Below the pieces are notes generated by a model. The model had not been told where the DNA came from, searched no databases, and was given only the letters and a program-made list of their open reading frames with translations. The position numbers were made by a program, and so were the translations under genes. Shown one piece after another: positions 1 to 8,516 of a stretch of 64,000 nucleotides of DNA. How positions within the stretch are numbered: the stretch's first letter is position 1; each line of letters begins with the position of its first letter. This DNA is from an uncultured Clostridia bacterium (GTDB taxonomy: Bacteria; Bacillota; Clostridia; TANB77; CAG-508), in contig CAKOWY010000007.1 in NCBI GenBank assembly GCA_934129895.1, positions 31,294 to 95,293 of the forward strand. Reading direction: 5' to 3'.

Positions 1-216
1 TGTTACTATTGCCAATTGTATATCTTTATTGTTTAATGCCTTTTTTGTTAGAAATTCTTTTTCCGCTTCAAATGTTGTTATTGCATTGCTTCTTCCTATA
101 TAATCAGATGTTTCAAAATCATTTAACCATTTGGCAAATAGTTCAATTTCTTCTTCATCTGCTGCTAATGGAGATAAATAAATTCTATCTCCTAGTAATT
201 TTTTAAAATATTTCAT
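1..216 (-). CDS. GNAT-family acetyltransferase, partial (3' part outside window)
   Basis: Only the first 72 codons are in the window; the reading frame is open to base 1. The start ATG at 216 follows GGAGGACAT at 221-229. The N-terminus (MKYFKKLLGDRIYLSPL, then an acidic stretch and LFAKWLND) has the basic-strand plus 'G-R-x-x-L-x-P' pattern of RimJ/RimL-type N-acetyltransferases, which move an acetyl group from acetyl-CoA to an amine. The acetyl-CoA binding motif would lie beyond the edge and cannot be checked, so the substrate is unknown. The gene lies 25 bp downstream of hpt on the same strand and could be cotranscribed with it. Confidence 0.6.
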   Translation of the reverse strand, partial: MKYFKKLLGDRIYLSPLAADEEEIELFAKWLNDFETSDYIGRSNAITTFEAEKEFLTKKALNNKDIQLAIVT

Positions 217-241
217 TTTAATGTCCTCCATTTCACATTAT

Positions 242-766
242 TTAAATTTCTTTATAACCTATATAAGGTAAATTTCTACATAAACCATCTTCATCATCAA
301 ATCCATAACCTATTATAAATTTATTTGGTATTTCAAATCCAATATAATCAATTGGAACCTCAACTTCTCTTCTACTTGGTTTATTTAATAATGCACAAAC
401 CTTTATGCTTAATGGTTCTTTTTCTTTTAAATCTTCAAGTAAATATTTCATACTTCTTCCTGTATCTATTATATCTTCCACAATTAAAATATTTTTATTT
501 TTTACTTTTTCTTTTGATATATCTAATGTCTTTGTTATATTTCCTGAACTTTCTGTTCCATTATAGCTTGATATTTTCATAAATTCTAATTTCATATTAG
601 TTTTCATTTTTAATACTAATTCTGTTCCAAAAATAACAGCTCCATTTAACACACAAATAACTGTTATTTCTTCATTATTGTAATCTTTGTCAATTTGTTT
701 TGCAAGTTCTTCTAATCTTTTTTGTATTTCATTATATCCAATTAATTGTTTTATATTTTTTTCCAT
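242..766 (-). CDS. hpt: Hypoxanthine (guanine) phosphoribosyltransferase
   Basis: A 174-residue protein, normal length for bacterial HPRT. It attaches hypoxanthine or guanine to PRPP to give IMP or GMP (purine salvage, cytosol). The PRPP-binding motif ILIVEDIIDTG is at residues 93-103, with the two acidic residues E97 and D98. A flexible-loop region (KISSYNGTES) precedes it, and a 'IGFEIPNKFIIGYGFD' base-binding segment follows near the C-terminus. The start ATG at 766 has AAGGAG close upstream. In many Bacillota hpt sits next to tilS and ftsH; neither is here. Confidence 0.93.
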   Translation of the reverse strand: MEKNIKQLIGYNEIQKRLEELAKQIDKDYNNEEITVICVLNGAVIFGTELVLKMKTNMKLEFMKISSYNGTESSGNITKTLDISKEKVKNKNILIVEDIIDTGRSMKYLLEDLKEKEPLSIKVCALLNKPSRREVEVPIDYIGFEIPNKFIIGYGFDDEDGLCRNLPYIGYKEI

Positions 767-896
767 TTGATATTCTCCTTAGAATTTAATTTTTTCTATA
801 ATATCATAAAACATTTGCTTTCTCAACTACTTTAGTCAAATTTTTCCATGTTCTTTTCTACAATTTTATACTATAATTATTTTTAGAGAGGTAATT

Positions 897-1394
897 ATGA
901 AATATATTTTAAACCATTTAAAAATTGTTAATGATTTACTTGCAAATGAACAAGTTCAAAAATTAAGACTGTACAAACACCACTATGCATATACTCGTTT
1001 TGAACATTGTTTGTCAGTCTCATATTATTCATATTTAATTTGCATGTTTCTAAATCTTGATTACATATCGGCTGCACGTGCTGGTTTACTGCATGATTTA
1101 TTTTTTTATGATTGTGAATGTAAATCAACAAGACCTAAAAGCCATCTGAAAAATCATCCTAAAATATCTTTATATAATGCTCAAAAAATATTATGTTTAA
1201 ACAAAATAGAAAAAGATATTATTCTAAAACACATGTGGCCTATTACTATTATTCCTCCTCGTTTTTTAGAAAGTTATATTGTGTGTTTTGTTGACAAATT
1301 TTGTGCATTAAGAGAATTTTTCTTCTTTTGCACTTTTAGAAACCAATTTTTTCCTTTAATTCTTGCTTTACAATTTCTATCTCTCTATCATTAG
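897..1394 (+). CDS. HD-domain phosphohydrolase-like protein with readthrough tail
   Basis: Metal-dependent phosphohydrolase of the HD superfamily, shown by H37, the H66-D67 pair (LLHDLFF), H87, H112 and the late D133 (VDKFC). The substrate is unknown. The start ATG at 897 follows AGAGAGG. The last 20 or so residues are phenylalanine- and leucine-rich and are encoded by DNA that is also the 3' end of the convergent kinase gene (59 bp overlap), so the natural stop was probably lost and the tail is acquired. This is one of the few plus-strand genes. The protein is about 165 residues, most of it a compact HD fold. The HD assignment is fairly sure; the physiological role is not. Confidence 0.75.
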   Translation: MKYILNHLKIVNDLLANEQVQKLRLYKHHYAYTRFEHCLSVSYYSYLICMFLNLDYISAARAGLLHDLFFYDCECKSTRPKSHLKNHPKISLYNAQKILCLNKIEKDIILKHMWPITIIPPRFLESYIVCFVDKFCALREFFFFCTFRNQFFPLILALQFLSLYH

Positions 1395-1911
1395 CAATTT
1401 TTAACACTTTAATATTTGGATATTCTTTTTGAATTTCATCAGCCATTTGAAGATAAACTCTTTGTTGTCCTATACTATTTTCGGCACTGAATTTTGATGT
1501 TTCAACAATTGCTTTTCCATCTCTATTTAATCTTTCGTTATATAATTTTTCATTTTCTAAATATAATGTTATATAATAAATTTCAAAATCCAATTTACTA
1601 AATTCTTTTAATAATTTAACATATACATCTGAAAAATCATATTGTTTTTTTCCAAGTCTGCAATAATTTTCTTCTGTAAAAAATGTTCTATCAAATACTA
1701 AATTTATATTTTTATTTTCTAGTTTTTTTATATATTCAATTAGATCTACATACATATCTTCAGCCTTTTTCTTTCCTGTTGGTGAACTATCCGCTGTTCC
1801 ACTTAATCTATATAAATTAGTATAACTTAATGAATATCTTAAAAAATCTGTTATTGTTGTTTTTCCTGCCCCTTGTGGTCCTTCTACTACTATTAATTTT
1901 GAATTAGCCAA
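1336..1911 (-). CDS. P-loop nucleoside/nucleotide kinase-like protein
   Basis: A 191-residue protein opening with a Walker A loop, EGPQGAGKTTIT (residues 10-21), followed by a switch-like VFDRTFFTEE segment (about residues 73-82). This is the layout of thymidylate kinases and deoxynucleoside kinases, with the DR of the DR(Y/F) motif. A lid-like LNRDGKA lies near residue 130. The precise substrate cannot be told. The start appears to be TTG at 1911 with AGGAGG eight bases upstream; no better ATG exists. It lies just downstream of the Nudix gene (stop and start regions are about 12 bp apart), so the two are probably one transcript handling nucleotides. Its 3' end overlaps the convergent HD gene. 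Confidence 0.7.
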   Translation of the reverse strand: MANSKLIVVEGPQGAGKTTITDFLRYSLSYTNLYRLSGTADSSPTGKKKAEDMYVDLIEYIKKLENKNINLVFDRTFFTEENYCRLGKKQYDFSDVYVKLLKEFSKLDFEIYYITLYLENEKLYNERLNRDGKAIVETSKFSAENSIGQQRVYLQMADEIQKEYPNIKVLKIANDREIEIVKQELKEKIGF

Positions 1912-1923
1912 TTTATTTTCCTC

Positions 1924-2454
1924 CTATTTTTCTCTAGTTTCTTCTTTTAGAATTTGTCCAACAAATTCCCATCTATTCTTTATAAACATTTTATTGTTTA
2001 CCAAATCATCAATTTCATTACATGTTACCCATTTAGCATCAGAAACTTCGTCTTCTTGAAATTTCATTTTGGATATATCATAATCGTTTTTTAAAATATA
2101 TGTGTCAACCCAAACATTTCCAGTCTTGAATTTCATAACTTTTTTTAAGCCATCTGTATTTATGTCAATACCTAACTCCTCTTTTGATTCTCTAATAATT
2201 GCTTCCAAAGAATTTTCTCCTGCCATAACAGATCCCCCTGTCATAGCCCAGACATTAGGCTCTAGTCGTTTTTGTGCTGCTCTTTTTTGAATCAAAATTT
2301 TATTTTCTTTATTTATAATCCATACATCTGCTCCTAAATGATAAAGTCCTCTTTCAAAAACACTTTTATCATATTTTTTCATTATCTCTCCTGTTGCATT
2401 TCCATTATCATCCAATACATCCCATAATTCTACATTTTCATTACTAGATTCCAA
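1924..2454 (-). CDS. Nudix hydrolase
   Basis: The complete Nudix box is visible at residues 74-96: G74, E80, R88-E89, E92-E93, G95, matching G-x5-E-x7-RE-U-x-EE-x-G-U. Such enzymes cleave nucleoside diphosphates linked to another group. The N-terminal segment (ELWDVLDDNGNATGE) and overall 176-residue length resemble the isopentenyl-diphosphate-isomerase-like Nudix subgroup, whose members in Bacillota mostly lack proven substrates. The start is TTG at 2454 with only a weak, distant GAGG upstream, so the exact N-terminus is uncertain. It lies between the zincin-like gene and the P-loop kinase, all on the minus strand with gaps under 15 bp. Confidence 0.85.
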   Translation of the reverse strand: MESSNENVELWDVLDDNGNATGEIMKKYDKSVFERGLYHLGADVWIINKENKILIQKRAAQKRLEPNVWAMTGGSVMAGENSLEAIIRESKEELGIDINTDGLKKVMKFKTGNVWVDTYILKNDYDISKMKFQEDEVSDAKWVTCNEIDDLVNNKMFIKNRWEFVGQILKEETREK

Positions 2455-2461
2455 TTTTTTA

Positions 2462-3457
2462 CTATCTTTCCTCTCTTTTTTTATTACTTTCTGCTTCTAT
2501 AATTGGCACATCACCTTCTTTCTTTTGTAAATTAATAATTTCTTCAACCTCTTGTATTGAATTATATATATAAATACGTCTTTGAAATGAATTTTCCAAA
2601 TCAATTCCAAACGTATTATTAGCTTTGTCAAAATCATCTCTTTCTACACTTCTAATAAATTCAATTATTTTATTTCTTCTTTCATTTCTACTATATTTCA
2701 TAAATTTTGATTGATAAATTTGTGCCAATACATATCTTAATTCTATCTTTTTATCATTAACTGATTTATTGTTGAATCCTATTGCATTATCTACTCTAGA
2801 TAAAAATGTTGTTACTTTTCTATCATAAATATCTTTAAGTAAAATATTTTTATCTATTCCATACTTATCTAGTTCTTCTTGAGGTAATGTTATTAAGTAT
2901 TCATCTAACATTCTTTCCATACATTGAGGTGCTACTTCTCCTAAAACTTTTCTTGTTGCATTATCACCATTTTTTATATCTAAAGTATGTGTTAATTCAT
3001 GTACCAAGCCATATAAATCCCTCAAATCTCCTCTTATTGGAACAACTACTGGCATAATCTTATCATTTGGATTACCAGCAAATGCTTCATGAGTTTTATC
3101 ATAATCAGGTGTCTTAATTACAATTTTTAAATTTTTTCCTTTAAGACTTTCAGTCATCATATTTGCCATATTATGATCTATATATTCAAAAAACTTTTGG
3201 GTTAATTCCATTACTTGTTCTCTGGTTAATGCTGTTCTTAATGGATAATTATATATAAATTTTTCTTCTTTTAATTTTTTTCCATATTCTTTTCCAATAT
3301 CTTTAATTTTTATTTTTTTAGCAGCTTCTACTTCAAAATCTTTTATAATGTTTGAATTCATGATTTTTTCTAATATTACACTGTATTTATCTTGAGGAGC
3401 TTCTAACTTTTTATTTTTTTTAAATAAGCTTAATATAAATGTTCCTATTTTAAACAT
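2462..3457 (-). CDS. Putative zinc metallopeptidase-like protein (HELTH motif)
   Basis: I do not recognise the family. The 331-residue protein contains HELTH at residues 153-157, an HExxH zinc-peptidase signature preceded by a hydrophobic helix (LYGLVHELTHTLD). Acidic residues E174, E181 and E186 downstream are possible third zinc ligands. The region around it (helical, charged) looks like an M3-like gluzincin but is far shorter than M3 peptidases. The N-terminus MFKIGTFILSLFKK is short and hydrophobic, not a clear signal peptide. The start ATG at 3457 has AGGAG upstream. It heads a tight minus-strand run with the Nudix hydrolase and P-loop kinase. Confidence 0.5.
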   Translation of the reverse strand: MFKIGTFILSLFKKNKKLEAPQDKYSVILEKIMNSNIIKDFEVEAAKKIKIKDIGKEYGKKLKEEKFIYNYPLRTALTREQVMELTQKFFEYIDHNMANMMTESLKGKNLKIVIKTPDYDKTHEAFAGNPNDKIMPVVVPIRGDLRDLYGLVHELTHTLDIKNGDNATRKVLGEVAPQCMERMLDEYLITLPQEELDKYGIDKNILLKDIYDRKVTTFLSRVDNAIGFNNKSVNDKKIELRYVLAQIYQSKFMKYSRNERRNKIIEFIRSVERDDFDKANNTFGIDLENSFQRRIYIYNSIQEVEEIINLQKKEGDVPIIEAESNKKREER

Positions 3458-3500
3458 TATTTTCTCCTATCATTTTTTGCAATTTTATCATAAAAAAAAT

Positions 3501-3535
3501 AAAAATGGAAGTCTCAAAATAACTTCAATTTTTAT
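3501..3535 (-). terminator. Terminator after def
   Basis: Read on the minus strand, GAAGT and ACTTC arms with a nine-base loop are followed by a T-rich run. It lies directly downstream of the peptide deformylase stop. The stem is short and imperfect. Confidence 0.55.
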
Positions 3536-3572
3536 TTTTTATAATTTATTTATTTGGCATAACAACATTATT

Positions 3573-4109
3573 TTATTTTCTCAATTTATATTTATTTATA
3601 TTATCAGTTGTTGAAAAGCCATTATGTTCTTTTACTTTTTCAAGAAATACAATTCCATCCAAATGATCACATTCATGCTGTACTAATCTTGCAAAAAAGC
3701 CGTGTATTTGTTTACTTATTTGTTCTCCATTTTCATTATAGTATATTATTTCTATATCTTTATATCTTTCTACTTTTCCTCTAATACTTGGAACACTCAT
3801 ACAACCTTCATATTGTATATCAGTTTCTTCTGATATTTTTCTCCATATAGGGTTTATCATCACTGTTATGGGTACATCTTCTGCATCATTATATTTAATA
3901 TTTTCTTTTTTTGCACCTACTACAATTATTCTTTTATTTATTCCTATTTGTGGTGCTGAAATTCCCAATCCTGTTCCAAATTCTAATGTTGCTTTTAAGT
4001 CTTCTATAACATCTATAATGTCCTTATTTATATTTTTTATATTTACTTCATCACATTTTTCTCCAAGAATAGGATCTCCTACTTCTCTTATTTTTAAAAC
4101 TTTTCCCAT
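3573..4109 (-). CDS. def: Peptide deformylase
   Basis: Removes the formyl group from the initiator methionine of new proteins. All three family motifs are present: GLGISAPQ at 47-54 (G-x-G-x-A-A-P-Q with Ser for the first Ala), EGCMS at 101-105 (metal-ligand C103), and QHECDHLDG at 144-152 (metal ligands H145 and H149, catalytic E146). At 178 residues it is a usual length. It is followed by a hairpin terminator. fmt and priA, frequent partners of def, are not adjacent. Its upstream neighbour is a radical SAM gene 37 bp away on the same strand. Confidence 0.95.
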   Translation of the reverse strand: MGKVLKIREVGDPILGEKCDEVNIKNINKDIIDVIEDLKATLEFGTGLGISAPQIGINKRIIVVGAKKENIKYNDAEDVPITVMINPIWRKISEETDIQYEGCMSVPSIRGKVERYKDIEIIYYNENGEQISKQIHGFFARLVQHECDHLDGIVFLEKVKEHNGFSTTDNINKYKLRK

Positions 4110-4146
4110 GAGTTTGCTCTCTTTCTTTTTAGAAATTTTACTATTT

Positions 4147-4941
4147 TTATTTTTGAATCAATTCACCAATATCATTAATTTTATCTTTATAATATTGCAT
4201 AACTTCTGAACTTCTAGAAAAAACTCTTAAATTTCCTAACTCCATTAATCTTCTTTTTATTTCAAATTCTTCCGAAATAGGATTATAGAATAATGTTCCT
4301 TTGTCAGAAAAATGAACTGTTTCTTCTGTTTCTTTTTCTCCAAATATACTTCCTACTACAACTTCTCTAATACCATATTTTTTAATTACTTCTTTATATA
4401 ATTCTATATCTTGCTTAGTTATTCCTTTTAACACTGGCTTCATATATAACACTGTTGGTATATTAAATACTTTAGAAATTTCAAAAGTATTAAATCTTTT
4501 ACTAGGCGAATCAGTTCCATTCTCAATAATGTCCCATTTACTTATTGTCGCAGAACTAACAAACACTACTAATTGCCCGATATATTGAATCAATTTTTCA
4601 AATTTTTCTGCTTCATCTAAGGTGATTTCTTTTTTGGTAGATAATTGGATTTGATTTCCTTTTTGTAAAAAATATCTTATTAACTTTATTGTTTCTATTT
4701 TATTATTATTATCCCAACATTCTGAAAAACAGCCCAAAGTTATTAATGTATCTTTTGAAATTCCGACTTCTTCTACTTTTTTAATTAACTCTTCGGCTTT
4801 TTTCACCTCTCCAACTATATTCTTATTATCATATCCCATTTTTCCTAAATAACAATATGAACACTTACCAGTACATCCTAAACAAGTATTTATAAATATT
4901 CTTTTATTATCTTTTGAATATAAATAACCTGTATCTATCAT
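4147..4941 (-). CDS. Radical SAM protein
   Basis: A 264-residue protein with a CxxxCxxC radical SAM cluster near the N-terminus: C23, C27 and C30 (CTGKCSYCYLG), with another Cys at C20. The rest has the alternating strand and helix pattern of a partial TIM barrel (LITLGCFSECWD, IQLSTKKE, LVVFVSSAT). Enzymes of this class cleave S-adenosylmethionine to start radical chemistry; the substrate here is unknown. No C-terminal auxiliary-cluster domain is evident. It is not the NrdG activase (no matching short length or motif spacing). The start ATG at 4941 follows AAAGGAAT. Confidence 0.8.
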   Translation of the reverse strand: MIDTGYLYSKDNKRIFINTCLGCTGKCSYCYLGKMGYDNKNIVGEVKKAEELIKKVEEVGISKDTLITLGCFSECWDNNNKIETIKLIRYFLQKGNQIQLSTKKEITLDEAEKFEKLIQYIGQLVVFVSSATISKWDIIENGTDSPSKRFNTFEISKVFNIPTVLYMKPVLKGITKQDIELYKEVIKKYGIREVVVGSIFGEKETEETVHFSDKGTLFYNPISEEFEIKRRLMELGNLRVFSRSSEVMQYYKDKINDIGELIQK

Positions 4942-5050
4942 TTTTTTATTCCTTTATAAATTAATTGCTTTACATTTTATCATAAAGTCTTCTAGAAATC
5001 AAATTCGGTGATTTTCTTATCCATCGGCAAGCGGATTTTTGCTTTACAAA

Positions 5051-5621
5051 TCATTCATAATTACGTTTTATTATTGTTTTTAAGCACAGGATATTCAGTA
5101 TCAGAACAAAAAATCCTATCACCAAAACAAAGCGAGAATTTTCCATGTAGTAAATCCATGCACACAAATCTCCACACAATTTTAAAGAACAGATAGAAAT
5201 AGACAATCTGTTTGCAGGAAATGCTTCTTTTGAGCTATAGACAAAGTATTCGACTGCCATTGCAAAATCTATAACAAAACAAGAAATCAGCATACCGGAA
5301 GACCACATATTAAAGGAAAATACTAAAACCAAAAGAACTACCAAGTATATTAACACAAAAAAAACTTTTTTTAAATACAGTTTCTTGCACAACAGCAAAT
5401 ATGTAATGACGATGACAAGGTCTAAAGTAAACCATGCAATATGAATCAAATACCCGCCCAGAAAGAATATCTCGAGCCAACGCAACCGATTCCCACGCAA
5501 AGTTATTTATCAAAGCAAACAGCGGCATGGCAGTGTATTTGTATTTTATGTTAAAAATAATAATTAAAATATATGCTGCACTCCAAAACAGTGCTTGCAT
5601 AACATCAAAAGATATATACAT
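5051..5621 (-). pseudogene. Multi-pass membrane protein, PaxB/Pyr4-like, frameshifted
   Basis: Two overlapping minus-strand frames (5621 down to about 5465, then about 5465 down to 5051) join into one protein of roughly 205 residues with six or seven hydrophobic segments. The first part holds MPLFALINNFAWES and the second WFTLDLVIV and GDLCAWIYY. The 'N-x-x-W-E' and late acidic residue are reminiscent of the PaxB/Pyr4 integral-membrane terpene cyclase family, which has bacterial members of unknown role. One base is missing or extra around 5460-5470 (runs TTCTTTC and GGGCGGG). The region is richer in GC than its neighbours, suggesting transfer. Family assignment is tentative; the break could be a real mutation or an assembly error. 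Confidence 0.5.
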
Positions 5622-5778
5622 AAAAAAACCTTCCCTTCGATAATCTAGTATTTTTTGCTGAAAGCTCTTCTCCTAAAGTCTATGACCGTTTTTACAATAG
5701 ATGCGTTTCAACTGGAGAAAGCAGCTTTTTCGGAAAAATACAACCACAAAAATGCAGGAACACACCATTTTCTGGATA
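5622..5778. other. Non-coding edge of GC-richer island
   Basis: This 157-bp stretch between the broken membrane-protein gene and rlmD keeps the GC-richer composition of the island. Apart from a GGAAGG ribosome site next to the 5621 start I see no clear promoter, hairpin or gene in it. It may be a remnant of the transferred segment. Confidence 0.3.
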
Positions 5779-7137
5779 TCATTTTTCTGACAGCACACAT
5801 ACGCATTCCACATGGCTTGTGAATGGAAACATATCAACTGGAATTATTGTTTTTATATCATAATTTTCTTCAAAACATGCTAAATCTCTAATCAATGTAG
5901 CTGGATTACAGCTAATATAAACAATCTTTTTTGGTTTTATCTTTAATACATTATTTATACTAGTTTTATCCAAACCTTTTCGTGGAGGATCAAACATAAC
6001 TATATCCGCTTTTACTCCATTTTTATTAATCAATTCATCAAGAACAATTTCAACATCTCCCGCAAAAAATTCAACATTATCAATTCCATTTATTAATGCA
6101 TTCTCTTTTGCAGCTTCAACAGCTTCATTAACAATTTCAATTCCATAAACCTTTTTTGCAAATTTAGCCATAAAGATTGAAATTGTACCTATTCCACAAT
6201 ATAAATCAAACACAACATCATTTTTGGTTATCTGAGCTAATTCAATACCTAAATCATATAATTTTTCAGCTTGAATTGGATTAACTTGATAAAATGATAA
6301 TGGAGAAATTTTGAATTTATACTCACCTAATATATCTTGAATGTAGCCATCTCCATATAGGTTTATATTTTCTTTTCCTAATATTACATTTGTATTTTTC
6401 ATATTTATATTTTTTACAATTGATTTTATATTTGGATATTTATTTTTTAAATCTTCAACTAATTTCACTTCATTTGGAATTTCTTTTCCATTTATAACCA
6501 ATATACACATTATCTCTTTGGTCTTAACTCCAACTTTTATAACAATATGTCTAAGCAAGCCTTTTCCATTTTTCTCATCATAAACACTAATCTTGTTTTC
6601 TTTTACAAACTTTACTATATATTTAGCAATTTCTTCTGCTTTTTCATTTTGAATTAAACATTTTTCTATTTGAATTACTTCATGAGTCCTATTAGCAAAT
6701 ACACCAATAACTGGTTCTCCATTTTGATTTTTGCCAACTGGATATTGTGCTTTATTTCTATAATAATAAGGATTTTCCATTCCTACTGTATCACATACTT
6801 GTACTTTTTGTTTTAATGTTTTGTTTACTAAACTTTGAACTGCATTTTGTTTCATTTTTAATGTTGTTTTATATTTTACATGTCTTAAGTTGCATCCACC
6901 ACATCTTTTGTATGTACTGCAATCTATTTCTTGTCTATTTTCAGATTTTTCTAATATTTCTATTGCTTTTCCAAATGCATGTGTTGATAATACTTTTACT
7001 ACAATTATTCTTACTCTTTCACCTTTTATTGTACCAGGAATAAATATCGTAAAATTATCTATTTTAGCAATTCCTTCTCCTTCAAATCCATTATCTATTA
7101 TATCAACAATATATTCTTGATTTTTTTGTATAGTCAT
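5779..7137 (-). CDS. rlmD: 23S rRNA (uracil-5-)-methyltransferase, RumA family
   Basis: Methylates carbon 5 of a uracil in 23S rRNA using S-adenosylmethionine. An N-terminal TRAM domain (residues 1-60) binds RNA. An iron-sulfur cluster is indicated by C73, C79 and C82 (CSTYKRCGGC) plus a later Cys near 160. The SAM motif FDLYCGIGTISIF follows, and catalytic C410 sits in YISCNPATL. The end SHVECVCVLSEK is the usual family C-terminus. At 452 residues it is normal. Gram-positive members may act on two sites (RlmCD), so the exact target is not certain. Confidence 0.9.
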   Translation of the reverse strand: MTIQKNQEYIVDIIDNGFEGEGIAKIDNFTIFIPGTIKGERVRIIVVKVLSTHAFGKAIEILEKSENRQEIDCSTYKRCGGCNLRHVKYKTTLKMKQNAVQSLVNKTLKQKVQVCDTVGMENPYYYRNKAQYPVGKNQNGEPVIGVFANRTHEVIQIEKCLIQNEKAEEIAKYIVKFVKENKISVYDEKNGKGLLRHIVIKVGVKTKEIMCILVINGKEIPNEVKLVEDLKNKYPNIKSIVKNINMKNTNVILGKENINLYGDGYIQDILGEYKFKISPLSFYQVNPIQAEKLYDLGIELAQITKNDVVFDLYCGIGTISIFMAKFAKKVYGIEIVNEAVEAAKENALINGIDNVEFFAGDVEIVLDELINKNGVKADIVMFDPPRKGLDKTSINNVLKIKPKKIVYISCNPATLIRDLACFEENYDIKTIIPVDMFPFTSHVECVCVLSEK

Positions 7138-7166
7138 TTATAATTATCCTTTCTCTTAAATAGCCT

Positions 7167-7694
7167 TTATATTTTTTTATATTCTCCTTCTATAAACTCA
7201 AATAGTTCTCCTTCTTTTGCATTTTCAAATACAGCATAAAAATTTTCTTCAAAAACTTCTCCTGTATTTTCGCTATTATCTATTAACATTATATTTTTAT
7301 CAATAGGTTCAACAAATTCATATATATGTCCTTCTATTCTACGCTTTTGCATTGTATTCTTTTGCTCTTCTAATAATTCCTTTTTCTTTTCTTCTAGTAT
7401 TTTTTCTATTTCTTTACTTGATTCTAAGTCTAACACATATTTTCCATTTTCTTTTCTTATAATACTACCTATCTTTATATATTGTGGTAAATCATTTTCA
7501 TTTATCTTTATAATCTCATTGCTTCTATTTTTTTCACATGATGATACTAAATAGTTTTCTTTAGATTTATCATATACATACATTAATTGTTGATTTTTCA
7601 TTTTTTCTGCATATTCTTGTAATATTTTGATTCTTTCAATACGAAATTTATCTTTATATTCATTTATCATTTCGTCATAAAAATCTTCTTCCAA
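7167..7694 (-). CDS. DUF3006-like protein
   Basis: A 175-residue acidic protein. Residues about 65-112 (LPQYIKIGSIIRKENGKYVLDL followed by a charged helix) match the pattern of the DUF3006 family: 'LP...G...L....Y.iD...T.erk..I..L'. The C-terminal part from about 118 (RRIEGHIYEFVEPID) looks like a second small beta domain. DUF3006 genes often accompany secreted nucleases or ComEC-type beta-lactamase-fold proteins. Here the next gene upstream is a secreted nuclease, which fits. The start appears to be TTG at 7694 with GAGGTG nine bases upstream. Function unknown. Confidence 0.5.
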   Translation of the reverse strand: MEEDFYDEMINEYKDKFRIERIKILQEYAEKMKNQQLMYVYDKSKENYLVSSCEKNRSNEIIKINENDLPQYIKIGSIIRKENGKYVLDLESSKEIEKILEEKKKELLEEQKNTMQKRRIEGHIYEFVEPIDKNIMLIDNSENTGEVFEENFYAVFENAKEGELFEFIEGEYKKI

Positions 7695-7717
7695 TATAGA
7701 TTACACCTCATTTACTA

Positions 7718-8498
7718 TTATTTTTCTATTGAACTTTCACCTGTTTCATAATTAATTTTTATTCCTGGCTGAACATTATAAATATATACATTAAAACATA
7801 TTCCACTTCCATTATCTTCAACTGAATATGCTTCAATTTCCACTCCATTTGCCACTAAATTATTTCCTTCATATATTGGAGTTACTCTATATAAAACATG
7901 CTTATTTTCTCCGTTTTTCTGACCTTTTATATATTCAGCCACTTTATTTTCAAATGGCAACATTCCATCGACATTAAAATATCTTGTTCCAGTTATTAAA
8001 TTAAGTTTATTAGCATCTTCATCTGACAATTGATATCCTATTAAATGACATCTATTATACAAATATTTTCCATCATATTTTTTTTGTTTCCAACCAGTTG
8101 GAGTTACACTACTTATACTACCTCTTTCATCTCCGCTCTGGTGGCATTATTTCTTTACAAACATTTGCATAAGCAACTCCACATCTTCCTAAAACATCTA
8201 ATTCTGAATATTTTTCAAAACTTTCTGTTGTATAATCATTTTCATTAAAATATGGAATATTATTATTTATTTCAACATAAAGTTTTCCATCATATTGTGG
8301 TATATTCTCTAATTCAATTTTAGTTGTATTTGTTGAAACTGTTTCTGGTATTGTTTTTTCTATTTTTTGACCATTTGTATTTATTATATTTTCTAAATAT
8401 TTTTCTCCATTTTCAGTATTAAAAACTAATGTAATTAGTAATATTAAAAATATAGTACTTATGTATCTTAATAATTTATTTTTTTCTTTTTTCTTCAT
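7718..8498 (-). pseudogene. Secreted DNA/RNA non-specific endonuclease, frameshifted
   Basis: Two frames (8498-8127 and 8062-7718, the second open upstream to about 8135) together encode one protein of about 260 residues. Frame one has a basic N-terminus with a single hydrophobic segment (residues about 8-25), then LGRCGVAYANVCKEIMP. Frame two continues with RGSISSVTPTGW, KYLYNRCHLIGYQL and LITGTRYFNVDGMLPFE, the core of the EndA/NucA-type DNA/RNA non-specific nucleases: the RCHLIG segment carries the catalytic His and ITGTRYFN the metal-binding Asn. The frame changes within GAGCGGAGATG at about 8127-8137. It is either inactivated or an assembly error. The neighbours are the DUF3006-like gene and the L,D-transpeptidase. 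Confidence 0.8.
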
Positions 8499-8516
8499 AT
8501 TTTTTCCTTTTTTACT

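Noticed and set aside
9..206. Plus-strand reading frame at the left edge
   Set aside because: It is antisense to the acetyltransferase gene, which has a clear ribosome site and family pattern.
4147..4941. Radical SAM protein as NrdG activase
   Set aside because: Too long, different cysteine context and far from nrdD.
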